Below are positions 47,166 to 57,420 of a stretch of DNA of 64,000 nucleotides, one piece after another (the first letter of the stretch is position 1; each line of letters starts with the position of its first letter). The notes beneath the pieces are model-generated. The model made no database searches and was not told where the DNA came from. It saw only the letters and a list, made by a program, of their open reading frames with translations. This stretch comes from Chromera velia. Taxonomy: Eukaryota > Sar > Chromeraceae. The translations under genes and the position numbers were made by a program. The stretch covers positions 7,462-71,461 of the forward strand of contig JAHBMJ010004883.1 of assembly GCA_018398765.1 (NCBI GenBank), written 5' to 3'.

Positions 47166-48524
47166 TCATCTGTTAGGATAAGAAGAGGGGATCTCTTGAA
47201 TGGGGGGCCTTCCAACAAATCTGTTTCCTTTCTGCAGGTTCTCTTTTTTCCATAACGGTTGGAGGTTTGAAAAATGGAGACGCGCAATTTGAGTCTCTGC
47301 GTCTGGTCTCTTCCGATTAGGGCCCGGATACATGATGGGGGTAATGTGGTCGAGGTGCCAGTGGGTCCCGTAGTTATCCCACGACATCCCGGGGTTGCCG
47401 TGGAAACCATCCTTCTCTAAGTGAAGTTTCAAAGCCGGATAGGAGCAACCCAAATATTCATGTGATCGTTTCCGCACCCCGAAGGCCGGGGACTCACCAC
47501 GATCTCGAACAGCGGCGGCACACCGAGAGACGGATCCTTGCACTATGGCTTTCAAACGGAAAAGGGGATCAGCCAAGTACTTCTCTCGCCTGCGTGCGTT
47601 CCGCCGGTGCTGTCTTTCCGCGAAAGCAGGGTTGTCTCTTTGGCATTGTGCACAATTGCTTCGAATACGTTTATGCTCGCAAACGCTTCCTCCGCCACAC
47701 TCCGGGCAATATGACTTTCTGCGACCGTGTACGCAGATTTGAGAACCTCCGCATTCTCTGCATTGATCGCGTCTACGACCGTGCCTACAAATTGCACTCC
47801 CCCCACACTCCCTACAATCGGAGCGCCGCTTGCCGTGCTCACAAATTCCCTTGCCCCCGCACTCCTTACACAAAAAAGCATTGCGTCCATGCTCGCACAG
47901 TCGACCCCCTCCACAATCTTTACAGTAATACCGATTGCGACCGTGTTTGCAGATTCCTCCCCCCCCACATTCCCTGCAAAAATATTTTATTTTCCCATGG
48001 GGGCACTTATTCCGACGATCTGGAAGTGAGCGGAGGTCTTTTGTGCCTGTCCACGCCTTCGGCTGTATGTTTTCAGGTGCAGCTGATTCAGCAACGCAGC
48101 TGTCTGGTGCAGCCGCATTGTGGGACTCAGCTGTGGTGCGTGTGCTGTCGTCACAACATGAAGGGATCGAATTCACCAGCGTCTCAGAATAAGACGAAAC
48201 GGGAACGGGATCGTCGGGCTCCGGGTTGGCGGCATAGTGCGGTAAGCTGCCAGCAACTTTCGAATCCCGCAGCCATCCATGTCTGGAGACTTTGATATCA
48301 AAAGCACCCCTGTGTTCTTTAGGACCAGGCGCGTGCCCTTGAGCTGCAGCCCTGTCGACCAAACGACCCTCAGTTAGAAACTTACCCAGAGTGTCCTGCT
48401 TTTGAATGGTGGACTCCAGTGCCTGGCTGGAGAAGGGGGTCGTTGCATTCTGTAAGTGCTCAACTGATGTAGAGAGCCGGAGACAGTTGCAGTGGCGGCG
48501 TAAGACTTGAGCAAAACGTTTCAT
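47166..48524 (-). CDS. Intronless HNH nuclease-like protein with seven C-x-H-G zinc-knuckle-like repeats
   Basis: A single 452-codon frame, ATG at 48524, the only intronless gene here. Residues 174-294 hold seven exact 18-residue repeats of the form C-x-H-G-x5-C-x2-C-G-G. Their Cys/His residues probably bind zinc and contact nucleic acid; such repeats are known from algal, oomycete and large-virus HNH proteins. Residues about 385-432 have HWHLDHITP, then HFSNLQPLWKKEN and QKGN, the H-D-H...N...H-N-like core of HNH endonucleases, which cut DNA using one metal ion. Residues 1-20 are Arg-rich and amphipathic, possibly a mitochondrial or plastid leader. The last repeat has lost its G-G. Lack of introns suggests recent arrival by transfer or retroposition (inference). 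Target unknown. Confidence 0.8.
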   Translation of the reverse strand: MKRFAQVLRRHCNCLRLSTSVEHLQNATTPFSSQALESTIQKQDTLGKFLTEGRLVDRAAAQGHAPGPKEHRGAFDIKVSRHGWLRDSKVAGSLPHYAANPEPDDPVPVSSYSETLVNSIPSCCDDSTRTTAESHNAAAPDSCVAESAAPENIQPKAWTGTKDLRSLPDRRNKCPHGKIKYFCRECGGGGICKHGRNRYYCKDCGGGRLCEHGRNAFLCKECGGKGICEHGKRRSDCRECGGSAICRHGRRRDQCRECGGSQICVHGRRKSYCPECGGGSVCEHKRIRSNCAQCQRDNPAFAERQHRRNARRREKYLADPLFRLKAIVQGSVSRCAAAVRDRGESPAFGVRKRSHEYLGCSYPALKLHLEKDGFHGNPGMSWDNYGTHWHLDHITPIMYPGPNRKRPDAETQIARLHFSNLQPLWKKENLQKGNRFVGRPPIQEIPSSYPNR

Positions 48525-48963
48525 TTCTCTCTACAGATGAGTCTTGCAGCGCATTAGGCTTGTTGCGGGATTGCAGAGAGAAAACTTCCGAGCTGATTAA
48601 TGGCAAAACACCAGCAAGTTCGGCAGACGCATGAATGCGTTTTGCGTCGCCTGACATCAAGCCATGCGTGCCAGGTTAGATTGTGGATGCAAAGTTTAGC
48701 AAAAACACGGCGGAATCTTGAAAATCAACCTGAACGTCTTGACTGCAGACAAATGAAGAGAGTAAACACTATTTTACTTTGTGGTCGTTTTTCTGATGAA
48801 CAGAGGTATTCAGTGATCTTCAGTGTTGCTCCATGCAGGGCCGCGAGTCGAGGCACGAAGTGCAAGTGTGCGCGTGGTCACTCTGCATTCATGATGGTGT
48901 TAATTAATTGCACAACGATTGCAGTGTTGCAGTCGCGCGCGAACGTGCACGCAACGGGTGGCC
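48525..48963. promoter_or_regulatory. Upstream region of the HNH gene
   Basis: About 440 bp with no supported gene. Contains TTAATTAATTG at 48899-48909. Leads into the hairpin repeats. Confidence 0.3.
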
Positions 48964-49015
48964 GATGCGCGCAGGAAAGGCTAAGCTGTGCTTTAGCTCT
49001 TTCTTAAGCATCATC
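48964..49015 (+). repeat. 52-nt hairpin repeat, copy 1
   Basis: GATG-CGC pairs with GC(G)-T-CATC, then an internal loop, then GAAAG-GCTAA pairs with TTAGC-T-CTTTC around a short loop. Copy 1 differs from the others by G to A in the outer stem (GCATCATC). Confidence 0.7.
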
Positions 49016-49024
49016 GGGGTGGCC

Positions 49025-49076
49025 GATGCGCGCAGGAAAGGCTAAGCTGTGCTTTAGCTCTTTCTTAAGCGTCATC
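49025..49076 (+). repeat. 52-nt hairpin repeat, copy 2
   Basis: Tandem to copy 1 with a 61-bp period. It shares a further 25-30 bp downstream (TCCAAAAGGGATC, GGCTCCC) with copy 3. Confidence 0.7.
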
Positions 49077-49624
49077 GTCCAAAAGGGATCCTAAACGGCT
49101 CCCACTGCACCGTCCATGGAAATGTCCCCATTGCTCTGAGTTCCCCCCCGTCAACCCCGTGCCAACCAAGACGGAATAGTCCTTCCCCAGTTGCCTGAAT
49201 TCACTACCCAAGTAGTCAGCCCAACATTGCTGCTAAAGCTTCCAATTGGAGAAAATAGAATATACAAAGAAAAAAACGCGGTAGGTGGGTGGGTGGGTGT
49301 CCATTCACTTTCAGCGAAGAGGTTGGCTAGTCTAGGGGTGATAGCCTTGGCCTCTTATTCATATAAAACACGTAGGGGACTGTCGGTCCAGGTCTCTTGT
49401 CTTCTTCCGACTCTTAGTATTGTTTGGTATCTTTGTTCAATCTGTATCAATCGATCTCTTTAATGTATGCATGCTAATTAATTCAATTAATTCTCTTCTG
49501 TGCATATACAGATCGTGGCCCCCGCTCTTTATTGTCATGCTGTGGCCATAGATGCGTGCATCGATCCGAGGAGCGAGAGGATGTTAGAAAAGGATTAGGG
49601 CCCGCGATCTCCCTAACCCTTTTG
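49077..49624. other. Repeat-domain sequence without recognised features
   Basis: No coding exon or array seen. A GGGTGTCC-TTCACTTTCA segment near 49288 resembles the entry to the direct repeat at 56021-56040. Confidence 0.4.
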
Positions 49625-49811
49625 CACTTTCACTGACTGTTTCACAGACAGTCTTTCAGATTCTCTTCTCTCACTGCTCTTGCTGTTACTTCTGTTAGAA
49701 TGTATCTTTCTTGCTGAAATATTGTTTGAAAATAGTGAGTGGCGGCAACATGCGGTGACGACGCTCAAACGCTCTGCTAAAGGCTCTGCAGGCGCTGCCA
49801 CGCCTTCCATT
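49625..49811 (+). repeat. 187-bp direct repeat, left copy
   Basis: From CACTTTCACTGACTGTTTCA to CACGCCTTCCAT. The right copy is at 56033-56218, same orientation, roughly 90 percent identical by eye. Together they bracket 6.2 kb of satellites. No coding content, no obvious TG...CA ends. Confidence 0.8.
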
Positions 49812-49934
49812 TCAGCTTTTATCGTCACCTTATATCGTTCAATGTCGTTCATATAGAGGAGGGCCCACTAGATATATAGAGGTATAGAATCACGTCTTGC
49901 CGAAGGGTTGGCCCCGACAAGCCGTAGGGTGGCC

Positions 49935-49986
49935 GATGCGCGCAGGAAAGGCTAAGCTGTGCTTTAGCTCTTTCTTAAGCGTCATC
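49935..49986 (+). repeat. 52-nt hairpin repeat, copy 3
   Basis: Identical over the hairpin to copy 2, about 910 bp away, in the same orientation. Confidence 0.7.
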
Positions 49987-50206
49987 ATCCAAAAGGGATC
50001 TTAGATGGCTCCCTGTCTGAAAAGCAGGCCCAATCTGATAGGAAAGCAAGCAAGTTGCCTGAAAATATGTATATATTAGAAGGGCGGCTGCTTGGTGACC
50101 AGAGTGTCTGGTAAGGAAATGAATAATGGAATATACAAAGCAGTGCACTGATGACCGAATAGTCTACAGAAAGAACAGTACGTAGAGGCACAAGTCAGAG
50201 CGAATA

Positions 50207-50300
50207 TACATATGATGGGTATGAGTCAAAGAAGATGTGCGCAGGAGCATAAGTCAGAGAGAATGTGTACAGAGGCACGAGTCAGAGCGAATATATAAGG
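50207..50300 (+). repeat. 30-bp satellite family (GAGTCAGAGAGAATGTG-type), first block
   Basis: Three to four degenerate units of GCACGAGTCAGAGAGAATGT. The same family returns at 54043-54300 and 55486-55640. Confidence 0.75.
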
Positions 50301-50339
50301 GGAGAAGTCTGCTCATCCACCGGCTGCTTGCCTAGAGAG

Positions 50340-51900
50340 AATTCTTTACATTCTTTTACAATAACTGAATGAGTACACAGAAAGAGGAATCCTTGTCATC
50401 CTCTGCTTGCAATGACTGAACAAAAACGTAAAGAGACTCAACGGAATCTCTGCCTTGCTGCTATAATGACCAAATGAACATGAAGAGAAAATTCTGTACA
50501 TTTCTTTTGTAACGACCGAACGAGTGTACAGAGAGAGGAGTCTCTGTCATCCTCCACTTGCAACGACTCTAGGCAACGACTGAATGAAAACGCAAGAAGA
50601 TATAGCAGAATCTCTGTTTTGCTGCTGCAACAACCGAATCAATAGCAGAGAGAACTCTTTACATTCTTTTTGCAACGATCAAACGAATGTGCAGAGAGGA
50701 GGAATCGATCTCTGCCACCATGCACCGGCTTGCAACGAATGGACAAACACCCAGATAGAATTCTGTACATTCTTTTTGTGGCGACCGAATGAGCATGTAG
50801 AGAGAAGAATCTTTGTCCTGCTCTTGGTCGTGTTCTGCTTGCAATGACTGAACAAACGCACAGGAACACTCAGCAGAATTTCTGCCTTGCTGCTGCAACG
50901 ACTGAATAAACATTCAAAGAGAACCTTTACATTCGTTTTGCAACGATCGAAGGAGTGTGCAGAGAGAGGAATTTCTGTTATCTTCTGCTTGCAATGACTG
51001 AACGAGTACGCAGAGATATCAGCGGAATCTATACCTTGTTGCTGCAACAAGCTGTTGTAACGACCGAACGAACATGAAGAGAGAAATCTTTGCATTCCTT
51101 TTGTAACGACCGAACAAATGCGTAGAAAGAGGAATCTCTGTCGTCTTTTGCTTGCAATGACTGAACGAACACGCAAAAAGACTCAGCGGAATCTCTGCCT
51201 TGCTACGAATGAACATGAAAAGAGAATTCTTTGCATTCCTTTTGCAACGACCGAACGAGTGTGCAAAGAGAGGAATTTCTGTCATCCTCTGCTTGCAACG
51301 ACTAAACGAACACGCTGGGAGACTTAGCAGAATCTCTACCTTGCTGCTGCAACGACCGAGCGAAATCGAATGAACATGAAGAGAGAATTCTTTGCATTCC
51401 TTTTATAACGACCGAACGAGTGTGCAGAGAGAGGAATTTCTGTCATCCTTTGCTTGCAATGACTAAACGAACACGCAAAGAGACTCAGCGGAATCTCTGC
51501 CTTGCTACGAATGAACATGAAGAGAGAATTCTTTGTATTCCTTTTGCAACGACCGAAGGAGTGTGCAGAGAGAGGAATTTCTGTCATCCTCTGCTTGCAA
51601 CAAATGAACGAACACGCTGGGAGACTCAGCGGAATCTCTGCCTTGCTGCTGCAATGACCGAATGAAATCGAATGAACATGAAGAGAGAATTCTTTGCATT
51701 CCTTTTACAACGACCGAGCGAGTTTGCAGAGAGGAAAACCTGTATCATTCTCTGCTTGCGACGACTGAACGGACATGCAAGGAGACTTGGCCACGACTGA
51801 ACAAACGTCGTGCGGAGAGAGAATCCTTCATCTCTTTGCTGAGATAATCAACGATTAAATGAACATGCAGAGACAGGACTTATCTTCGCCTTGCTGCTGC
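50340..51900 (+). repeat. Satellite of ~53-bp monomers with a ~162-bp three-monomer higher-order repeat
   Basis: Monomers begin near TTGCAACGACCGAACGA. Three variants alternate (ending TGCTTGCAA, TGCTGCAA and CTTTTGCAA). Junctions at 51241, 51294, 51347, 51405 and then 51546, 51596, 51650, 51708 show spacings of about 50-58 bp and a higher-order step of 162-164 bp. Open frames across it reflect the near-multiple-of-three unit and are not taken as genes. Confidence 0.8.
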
Positions 51901-53515
51901 CAGCGGGTCTGAGAATGAATGCAGTGAGGGATTTCTGCCCTCTCCTATCTGCAAGAGGGAATGAACGTAGAGAGAAGGATCTGTGCGCTTCTCTGTCTGC
52001 GAAGCAGAATGAATGTGAGAATGAGTGTAGAGGGGGATCTCTGCCCTTTCCTATCTGCAAGAAGGAATGAATGCAGGGAGAAGGATCTGTATCCTTCGTT
52101 GTCTACAAGAAGGAAGGAATACATAGAGGGAGCTTTGCTCTGGCTGTCTGCAAGGCAGGATGAATCTGAAAATCAATGCAGAGAACAATCTCTGCACTAT
52201 CCATTCACAAGAAGCAAAGAAATTTCAATGCAGAGAGAGGGATCTGTGCGCTTCTCTCTGGGAGGCGGGATGAATCTGAGAATAAATGCAGAGAGCGATC
52301 TCTGCACTATCCAAATTTAAGTAAATCTGCAAGAAGCAAAGAATGTCAAGAAAAGGATCCGTGCGCTTCTCTCTGGGAGGCGGAATAAATCTGAGAATAG
52401 ATGCAGAGAGCGATCTCTGTCCTGTCCTATCTACAAGAAGGAATGACTGCAGAGAGAGGGATCAGATTCTGTGCGCTTCTCTCTAGGAGGCAGAATGAAT
52501 CTGAGAATGGATACAGAGGGGGATCTCTGTCCTATCCTATCTGCAACAAGGAATGACTGCAGAATGAGGGATCTGTACGCTTCTCTCTGGGAGGCGGAAT
52601 GAATCTGAGAATGGATATAGAGAGGGATCTCTGTCCTATCCTATCTACAAGATGGAATGAATGCAGAAAGAGGGATCTGTGCGCTTCTCTCTGGGAGGCG
52701 GAATGAATCTGAGAATAGATACAGAGAGGGGTCTCTGTCCTATCCTATCTGCAAGACGGAATGAATACAGAGAGAGGGATCTGTGAGCTTCCCTTTCTGC
52801 GAGGCAGAATAATCCTTGAATGACTGCAGAGAGGGATCTCTGTCCTCGGCCATCTGTAAGAAGGAATGAATATAGAGAGAGGGAATTGTGCACTTCACAG
52901 TGACTGTCTGCAGAAGTTAAAGAATGTGTGTAGAGAGAGAGAGATCTGCACCCTTGCTTGTCTGCAAGCTAGAATGCATGCAGAGGATGGTTCGTGGCCT
53001 TCAGAATTATCCCTGTCTACAAAAAGGAGTGGATGCAGAGGGATTGATTCTTGCCCTTCACTGTCTGTAAGAAGGAGTGAATGTAGAGAGACGTATCTGT
53101 ACCCTTTGCTTTCTACAAGAAAGGAATGAATGCTGAGAGAGAGATCTGGGTTCCCCTTGTCTGAAAGAAACTTTAAGAATGAATGCAGATAGCGACCTTT
53201 GCCCTTGTCTGGCTGCAAGCAAGCAGGAATGCGGAGAGGGATCTTGCCCTTCACTGTGTATAGGAAAAAAGGAATGCAGATGGATCTGTGTCTGCAAGGA
53301 GGAATGGATGCAGAGAGAGGGATCTTCACCCTTCGCTGCCTGCATAAAAGGAACGAATGGTCAGAGAGGGATCGGTGTGCTCCTTGTCTGTAAGAAGGAA
53401 TAATTGCAGAGAGGGATCTTTGCCCTCATCTGGGTGTAAGCAAGAAGGGATGCAGATAGGGATTTTTGCCCGTCATTGTGTGTAAGAAGAAAAGAATGCA
53501 GAGGGATGAAGCGTG
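51901..53515 (+). repeat. Second satellite family (GGGATCTCTG / GGAATGAATGCAGAGAG), ~95-120-bp units
   Basis: Paired half-units alternate. One contains GCTTCTCTCTGGGAGGCGG (seen at about 52252, 52362, 52486, 52578, 52682), the other CTGTCCTATCCTATCTGCAA. It decays toward 53.5 kb. Confidence 0.75.
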
Positions 53516-54042
53516 AGGGTTCTTATCATGGGTGCGTCGGCCTAAATTCTTCGCTTTGATCCCAAAAATTCTTTGACGACTTGTATAGCCAAAGACTACA
53601 AAATGCGTTCACAAGGATGGCTTGGATGTTAATGGATAAAACAGGGTACGCGCGATAGAAAGAAAACTGTACGTGGAGGAACCCGAGAACAGAATGCGTT
53701 CAGGTGAAGCAGCATGAATATAAACATGTGAAAAGAGACACGAAGACCGAAGATGCTCCGAGGCATGAGGGTTCTCACTCAGACTGTCTGGCTTGGTAAT
53801 AATCGTATGCGCAATGGCATGTAAACAGAGTGTGCTCATTTATGGGGGCAAGAAGAATGCGGTGTGCGGTGACAAGAGACAAGAATGTACTCAGGGGCAA
53901 GCAAAATACGTGTGGTCAGGGGAGTACAAGGATCGAATGCTCAGGAACAAGAAAAACTTCAACGCGGTATGCAGGGGACTGAGGAATAAGTGTGTGACCC
54001 GGTGATGATCCGGTGTGATCGTGTTCGCATGGGCAGGAAGCA
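53516..54042. repeat. Degenerate repeat-domain sequence
   Basis: Looser G/A-rich units (GAATGCTCAGG, GGGGCAAG) related in style to the flanking arrays; no gene. Confidence 0.45.
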
Positions 54043-54300
54043 GAGAGAATGTACGCAGGAGCATAAGTCAGAGAGAATGTGCGCACGGGCACGAGTCAGA
54101 GAGAAATTTAATGTGCGCAGAGGTACGAGTCAGACAGAACGTATGGATGGGCACCAGTGAGAGAGAATGTATGTACGGGCACGAGTTAGAGAGAATGTGT
54201 GCAGAGGTACGAGTCAAACAGAATGTGTGTATGGGCACCAGTCAGAGAGGATGTGCGCAGGGACACGAGTCAGAGAGAATATACGCAGGGGCACGAAGAA
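54043..54300 (+). repeat. 30-bp satellite family, second block
   Basis: About nine units of GGCACGAGTCAGAGAGAATG with point differences. Confidence 0.85.
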
Positions 54301-54690
54301 TGGGTGTAAATATGTGTGACCGCACGATGATCCGATGCTAAGGGGCCGTACTCTACATATAGGTAGATCATGACCCCTGACTTTAAAGAAAAACAGACAA
54401 AAATCTAGGAATGTTATGCAAGAAGTTTCATAAAAAACCAAAAACTATAAATTACAGAAAATATGACAGTAACATTAGTTTTTATGTTGGACTAGAAATA
54501 TACATTCATTTTTATGAAAAACTTCGTGCCGCCAGGTTTTGTTGGGCTGTTGGGCTTGTTGTACTGTTGGGCTTCACCTTGTTAGGAAGCTGTTGGGCAC
54601 CTAACACGCCCAATACACAACACGCCCAACACGGCCTAACAGCCCAACAAACACTCCTAACATGCATAACACGCACAATCATGATGATGA

Positions 54691-54939
54691 CAAGCTTGTA
54701 GGGATATTGACAGTGAAGAATTTGAATCATCTGAATATGTTTCTTTCTCTGTTCTCTGCAAGCCGTCTTCTCTTGCAGTCCAGACATCTTTAATTCCTGT
54801 TGGTTTTGTGTTTGGTTGGGTTCATGAATTCTTGCAAGACAAACGGAAACTGACTGTCAGCACTGAAGAAATAAAACGTTTGATTCGTCTGTGGAATGAA
54901 ATTGATCACTCCGAAATGATTGCCGATAAAGGGGGATGA
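54691..54939 (+). pseudogene. 82-codon open frame inside the TIR element, no ATG
   Basis: An open frame from after a TGA to TGA, with protein-like composition: acidic start (DIDSEEFESSEY), hydrophobic middle (SLIPVGFVFGWVHEFL), amphipathic end (STEEIKRLIRLWNEIDHSEM). It lacks a start codon. It could be an exon remnant or a decayed element gene; family not recognised. Confidence 0.3.
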
Positions 54940-55171
54940 CTTAATGAATGAGTTGGAAAAGTTAAGTACAAGGAGTATACATTTGTCTGCATTGTGTGTA
55001 CAGGTTTGTCTCCATTTTCTTTGGTGTATTGTGAACGTTTTACGAAGAGTTTCAGGCTTATACTGCACCAATGTGCAGCGCTGAATGTTTTAAATGGTGT
55101 CTGTTGTATTCATATGCTTTGATACGTGGACCTGGCGTGTGAGACAAGCTTGTAGGGAAGGGAAGGGACTT

Positions 55172-55246
55172 TGTTGGGCTCTGTTGGGCACTGTTGGGCT
55201 TCATGACCTGTCATGCAGCTGATGAAAGGCCCAACAGAGCCCAACA
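55172..55246. repeat. Perfect 18-bp inverted repeat (GTTGGGC hairpin)
   Basis: Arms TGTTGGGCTCTGTTGGGC and its exact complement around a 39-nt loop that itself pairs TTCAT with ATGAA. Confidence 0.85.
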
Positions 55247-55276
55247 GGCAACAAGCCCAAGAGAACCTGGCGACAC

Positions 55277-56032
55277 AACTTTGGACTGACATTTCTCAAG
55301 ACTGAAGTTGAACTAGAGCTTGAGAATAGCCCAACATAACACTCCAGAATGTGCTTCATCTACTAGTTTTAACCTTATAACTTGGGATATAATATATAGT
55401 ATAAAAAGATGTAAGAAAACTTAGGGGTGAATTTTAACTTAGGTATACCCACAGTGCGGCCCCCTAGATCCGATGTCATCATATGTGTGGGGCACGAGTC
55501 AGACAGAATGCGCGCAGGGGCACGAGTCAGAGAGAGGCACAAGTCAGAGATGTAAATATGTCTGACCGGGTGATGATCTGGTGTCATCATATGTGCGGGG
55601 CACAAGTCAGACAGAATGCGGCAGGGGCATGAAGAATACGTGTTCACGGGGCACCAATTAAAACAGAGCTCCCACTCAACCCAAGGCACAAAGAATGAGC
55701 AGGGGCAAAAAGGAGAGTTCACACTTGACTCAAAGCTGTCATGAAGAATCTTTGTGCGCAGGGGCACACGACGGAGTTTATGCTCGACTCAACGCACGAA
55801 CAAGAAGAGAGTTCACCACTCAACTCAAGGGTATGATTGAGTGCGTGTGAACTTGCAGGCGACAAATAGATCTCACACTTGAGTTAAGGGCACAAAACGC
55901 GGTTTATGATAAGAGACGTGAGCATGAACCACAGTCGAACCAATCCATCCTAAAATGAAGGAGGCTGGTTGCTGGGTGCTCATGGAGCTGGATCAAACGA
56001 AGCGGACTCTTCTAGACGAGGGGGTGTCCGTT
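55277..56032. repeat. Repeat-domain remainder with third block of the 30-bp family
   Basis: 55486-55640 has further GCACGAGTCAGACAGAATG units interspersed with longer spacers. From 55640 to 56032 related CACTCGACTCAAGG words recur. No gene supported. Confidence 0.5.
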
Positions 56033-56218
56033 CACTTTCACTAACTGTTTCATAGACAGTCTTTCAGATTCTCTTCTCTCACTGCTTTTGCTGTTGCTTC
56101 TGTTGGAATATATCTTTCTTGCTGAAATATTGTTTGGAAACGGTCAGTGGCGGCGACATACGGCGACGACGCTCAAACGCTCGGCTAAAGGCTCTGCAGG
56201 CGCCGCCATGCCTTCCAT
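56033..56218 (+). repeat. 187-bp direct repeat, right copy
   Basis: Counterpart of 49625-49811. Aligned minus-strand open frames (EGMAAPAEPLAERLSVV and a near copy at the left) are shared only because the DNA is shared. Confidence 0.8.
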
Positions 56219-56299
56219 GTACTTTAATATACCCCTTTTGGGTATACCGGGGCCCCCAATTTTGAAAGTTTGAATCCGTGCGAGTGGCCTGGTATGGCT

Positions 56300-57420
56300 A
56301 CCAGGTTGAGGCTCTAGTTGAGGCTGGCACTTTGGTAGAAAGTAGCATGCAAGTAAAAATATCAATAAATGACTGACACCCATGAGAATTGAGCGTAAAA
56401 GACAGTTGAATTAGTTGGAGAGAAAGACAAGGAGAAAACTTGATGTGATGTCTGATGAACTTACGTGTAAAAGTATGCAAAGCTTATATCTAGGCTTATA
56501 TTGAGTTATACTGAGTATATAATTTATGTCAAACGTAGTAAACCAACCTTTTGAGGCAAATTTGGGCTCTAGTTAACCTATATACCATATAATTTTTATC
56601 TATAATTTAGACATAAAACCTAGTTAGTACAATTTTGTTGGGCGTCTTCTCTATTATCAGGCGCCTTCACTGCCTAAAAGGAACAATGCTAGGAACAATG
56701 CTACTAGCAATGCTACCAGTCAGAGTGGCGCGGCTCTGACACCGCTCTAGAGACTTAATTACATCAAAGGATAACTGGACGAGCTTCTATCTTCATAAAA
56801 ACATAACCGATATGTTATACAACCTGCTCATACAAAAAGTCGGTTCGTTCTACTTCATTCCGGGGTACCTTTTCTTGTGGTAAACCACTCTTAGACTTTC
56901 TTGTGCTCTACTTATATGTGTTACATTGATTGCATACACTTCATTGTATCAGTGCATGAAATAGACGGACGTACATGATACGCGCGGTATATGCGCAAAC
57001 TGCTTTTAGCTTTTCGTTTGACATAATTTACTTACAGTAGCGCGGCGGTGCGCACCACTACGATGTGACGCTGCCAACGACTACAACCTCTTTCTACTCC
57101 GATTGTATCTTCTTTTCTTTCTGTCTGTAATATATTTTCTGAGTTAAAGACTCTTCATGATGATGATGATGATGTTCTAGGATGAGGTTGAGGGTTAAAT
57201 CCTAGATCCAGCGATGCTAGATCCCAAGTCACTAATAAGGCTTTGAGGATAATACCTGGCAGTGTTTTCCAAAAGATTTGTTATACACAAAAAAAAAACG
57301 TACCCATTGTTTTTATATATAGACCTCCTGGCTAAGGTCTGTACTTTTGTTGTGTCCACAACAGTTGTTGGTGACTTTTGTTAGTTTTTTATTAGGCGTA
57401 TGCAGATGAACGCGCAATTC
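56300..57420. other. AT-rich, CTAG-rich island between the repeat domain and the kinase gene
   Basis: No coding exon. CTAG at about 56312, 56565, 56619, 56670, 56680, 56740, 57178, 57200 and 57216. A GATGATGATGATGATG run lies near 57160. This is the one large island not at a convergent junction. Confidence 0.55.

Larger units (their letters stand above)
54526..55276. mobile_element. Candidate 751-bp DNA transposon / MITE-like element with GTTGGGC-rich inverted ends
   Basis: Left end GTGCCGCCAGGTTTTGTTGG and right end (reverse complement) GTGTCGCCAGGTTCTCTTGG form imperfect terminal inverted repeats of about 45 bp. Both continue into GTTGGGC heptamers. AACTT flanks both sides (54520-54524 with one extra C, and 55277-55281) and may be a 5-bp target-site duplication. 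Inside, 55172-55189 and 55229-55246 form a perfect 18-bp hairpin stem. A short open frame lies at 54691-54939. It sits within the satellite domain. No transposase recognised. Confidence 0.55.

Noticed and set aside
49613-49852. Minus-strand frame seen again at 56144-56383, looking like a conserved protein
   Set aside because: Both lie in the 187-bp direct repeat, so similarity comes from DNA duplication. No splice context, no conserved domain, and the ends differ.
50679-51176. Open frames across the 53-bp satellite (CHPLLATTKRT and IPLSAHSFGRCK types) as a repeat protein gene
   Set aside because: Frames on both strands are equally open and drift with unit length. There is no start or splice context, so they are best explained by repeat structure.
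50340-53515. CRISPR-like array
   Set aside because: Units are contiguous and degenerate without unique spacers, and the setting is eukaryotic; it is satellite DNA.
49625-56218. LTR retroelement bounded by the direct repeats
   Set aside because: No TG...CA ends, primer site, or any coding sequence of that class between them; the interior is satellite DNA.
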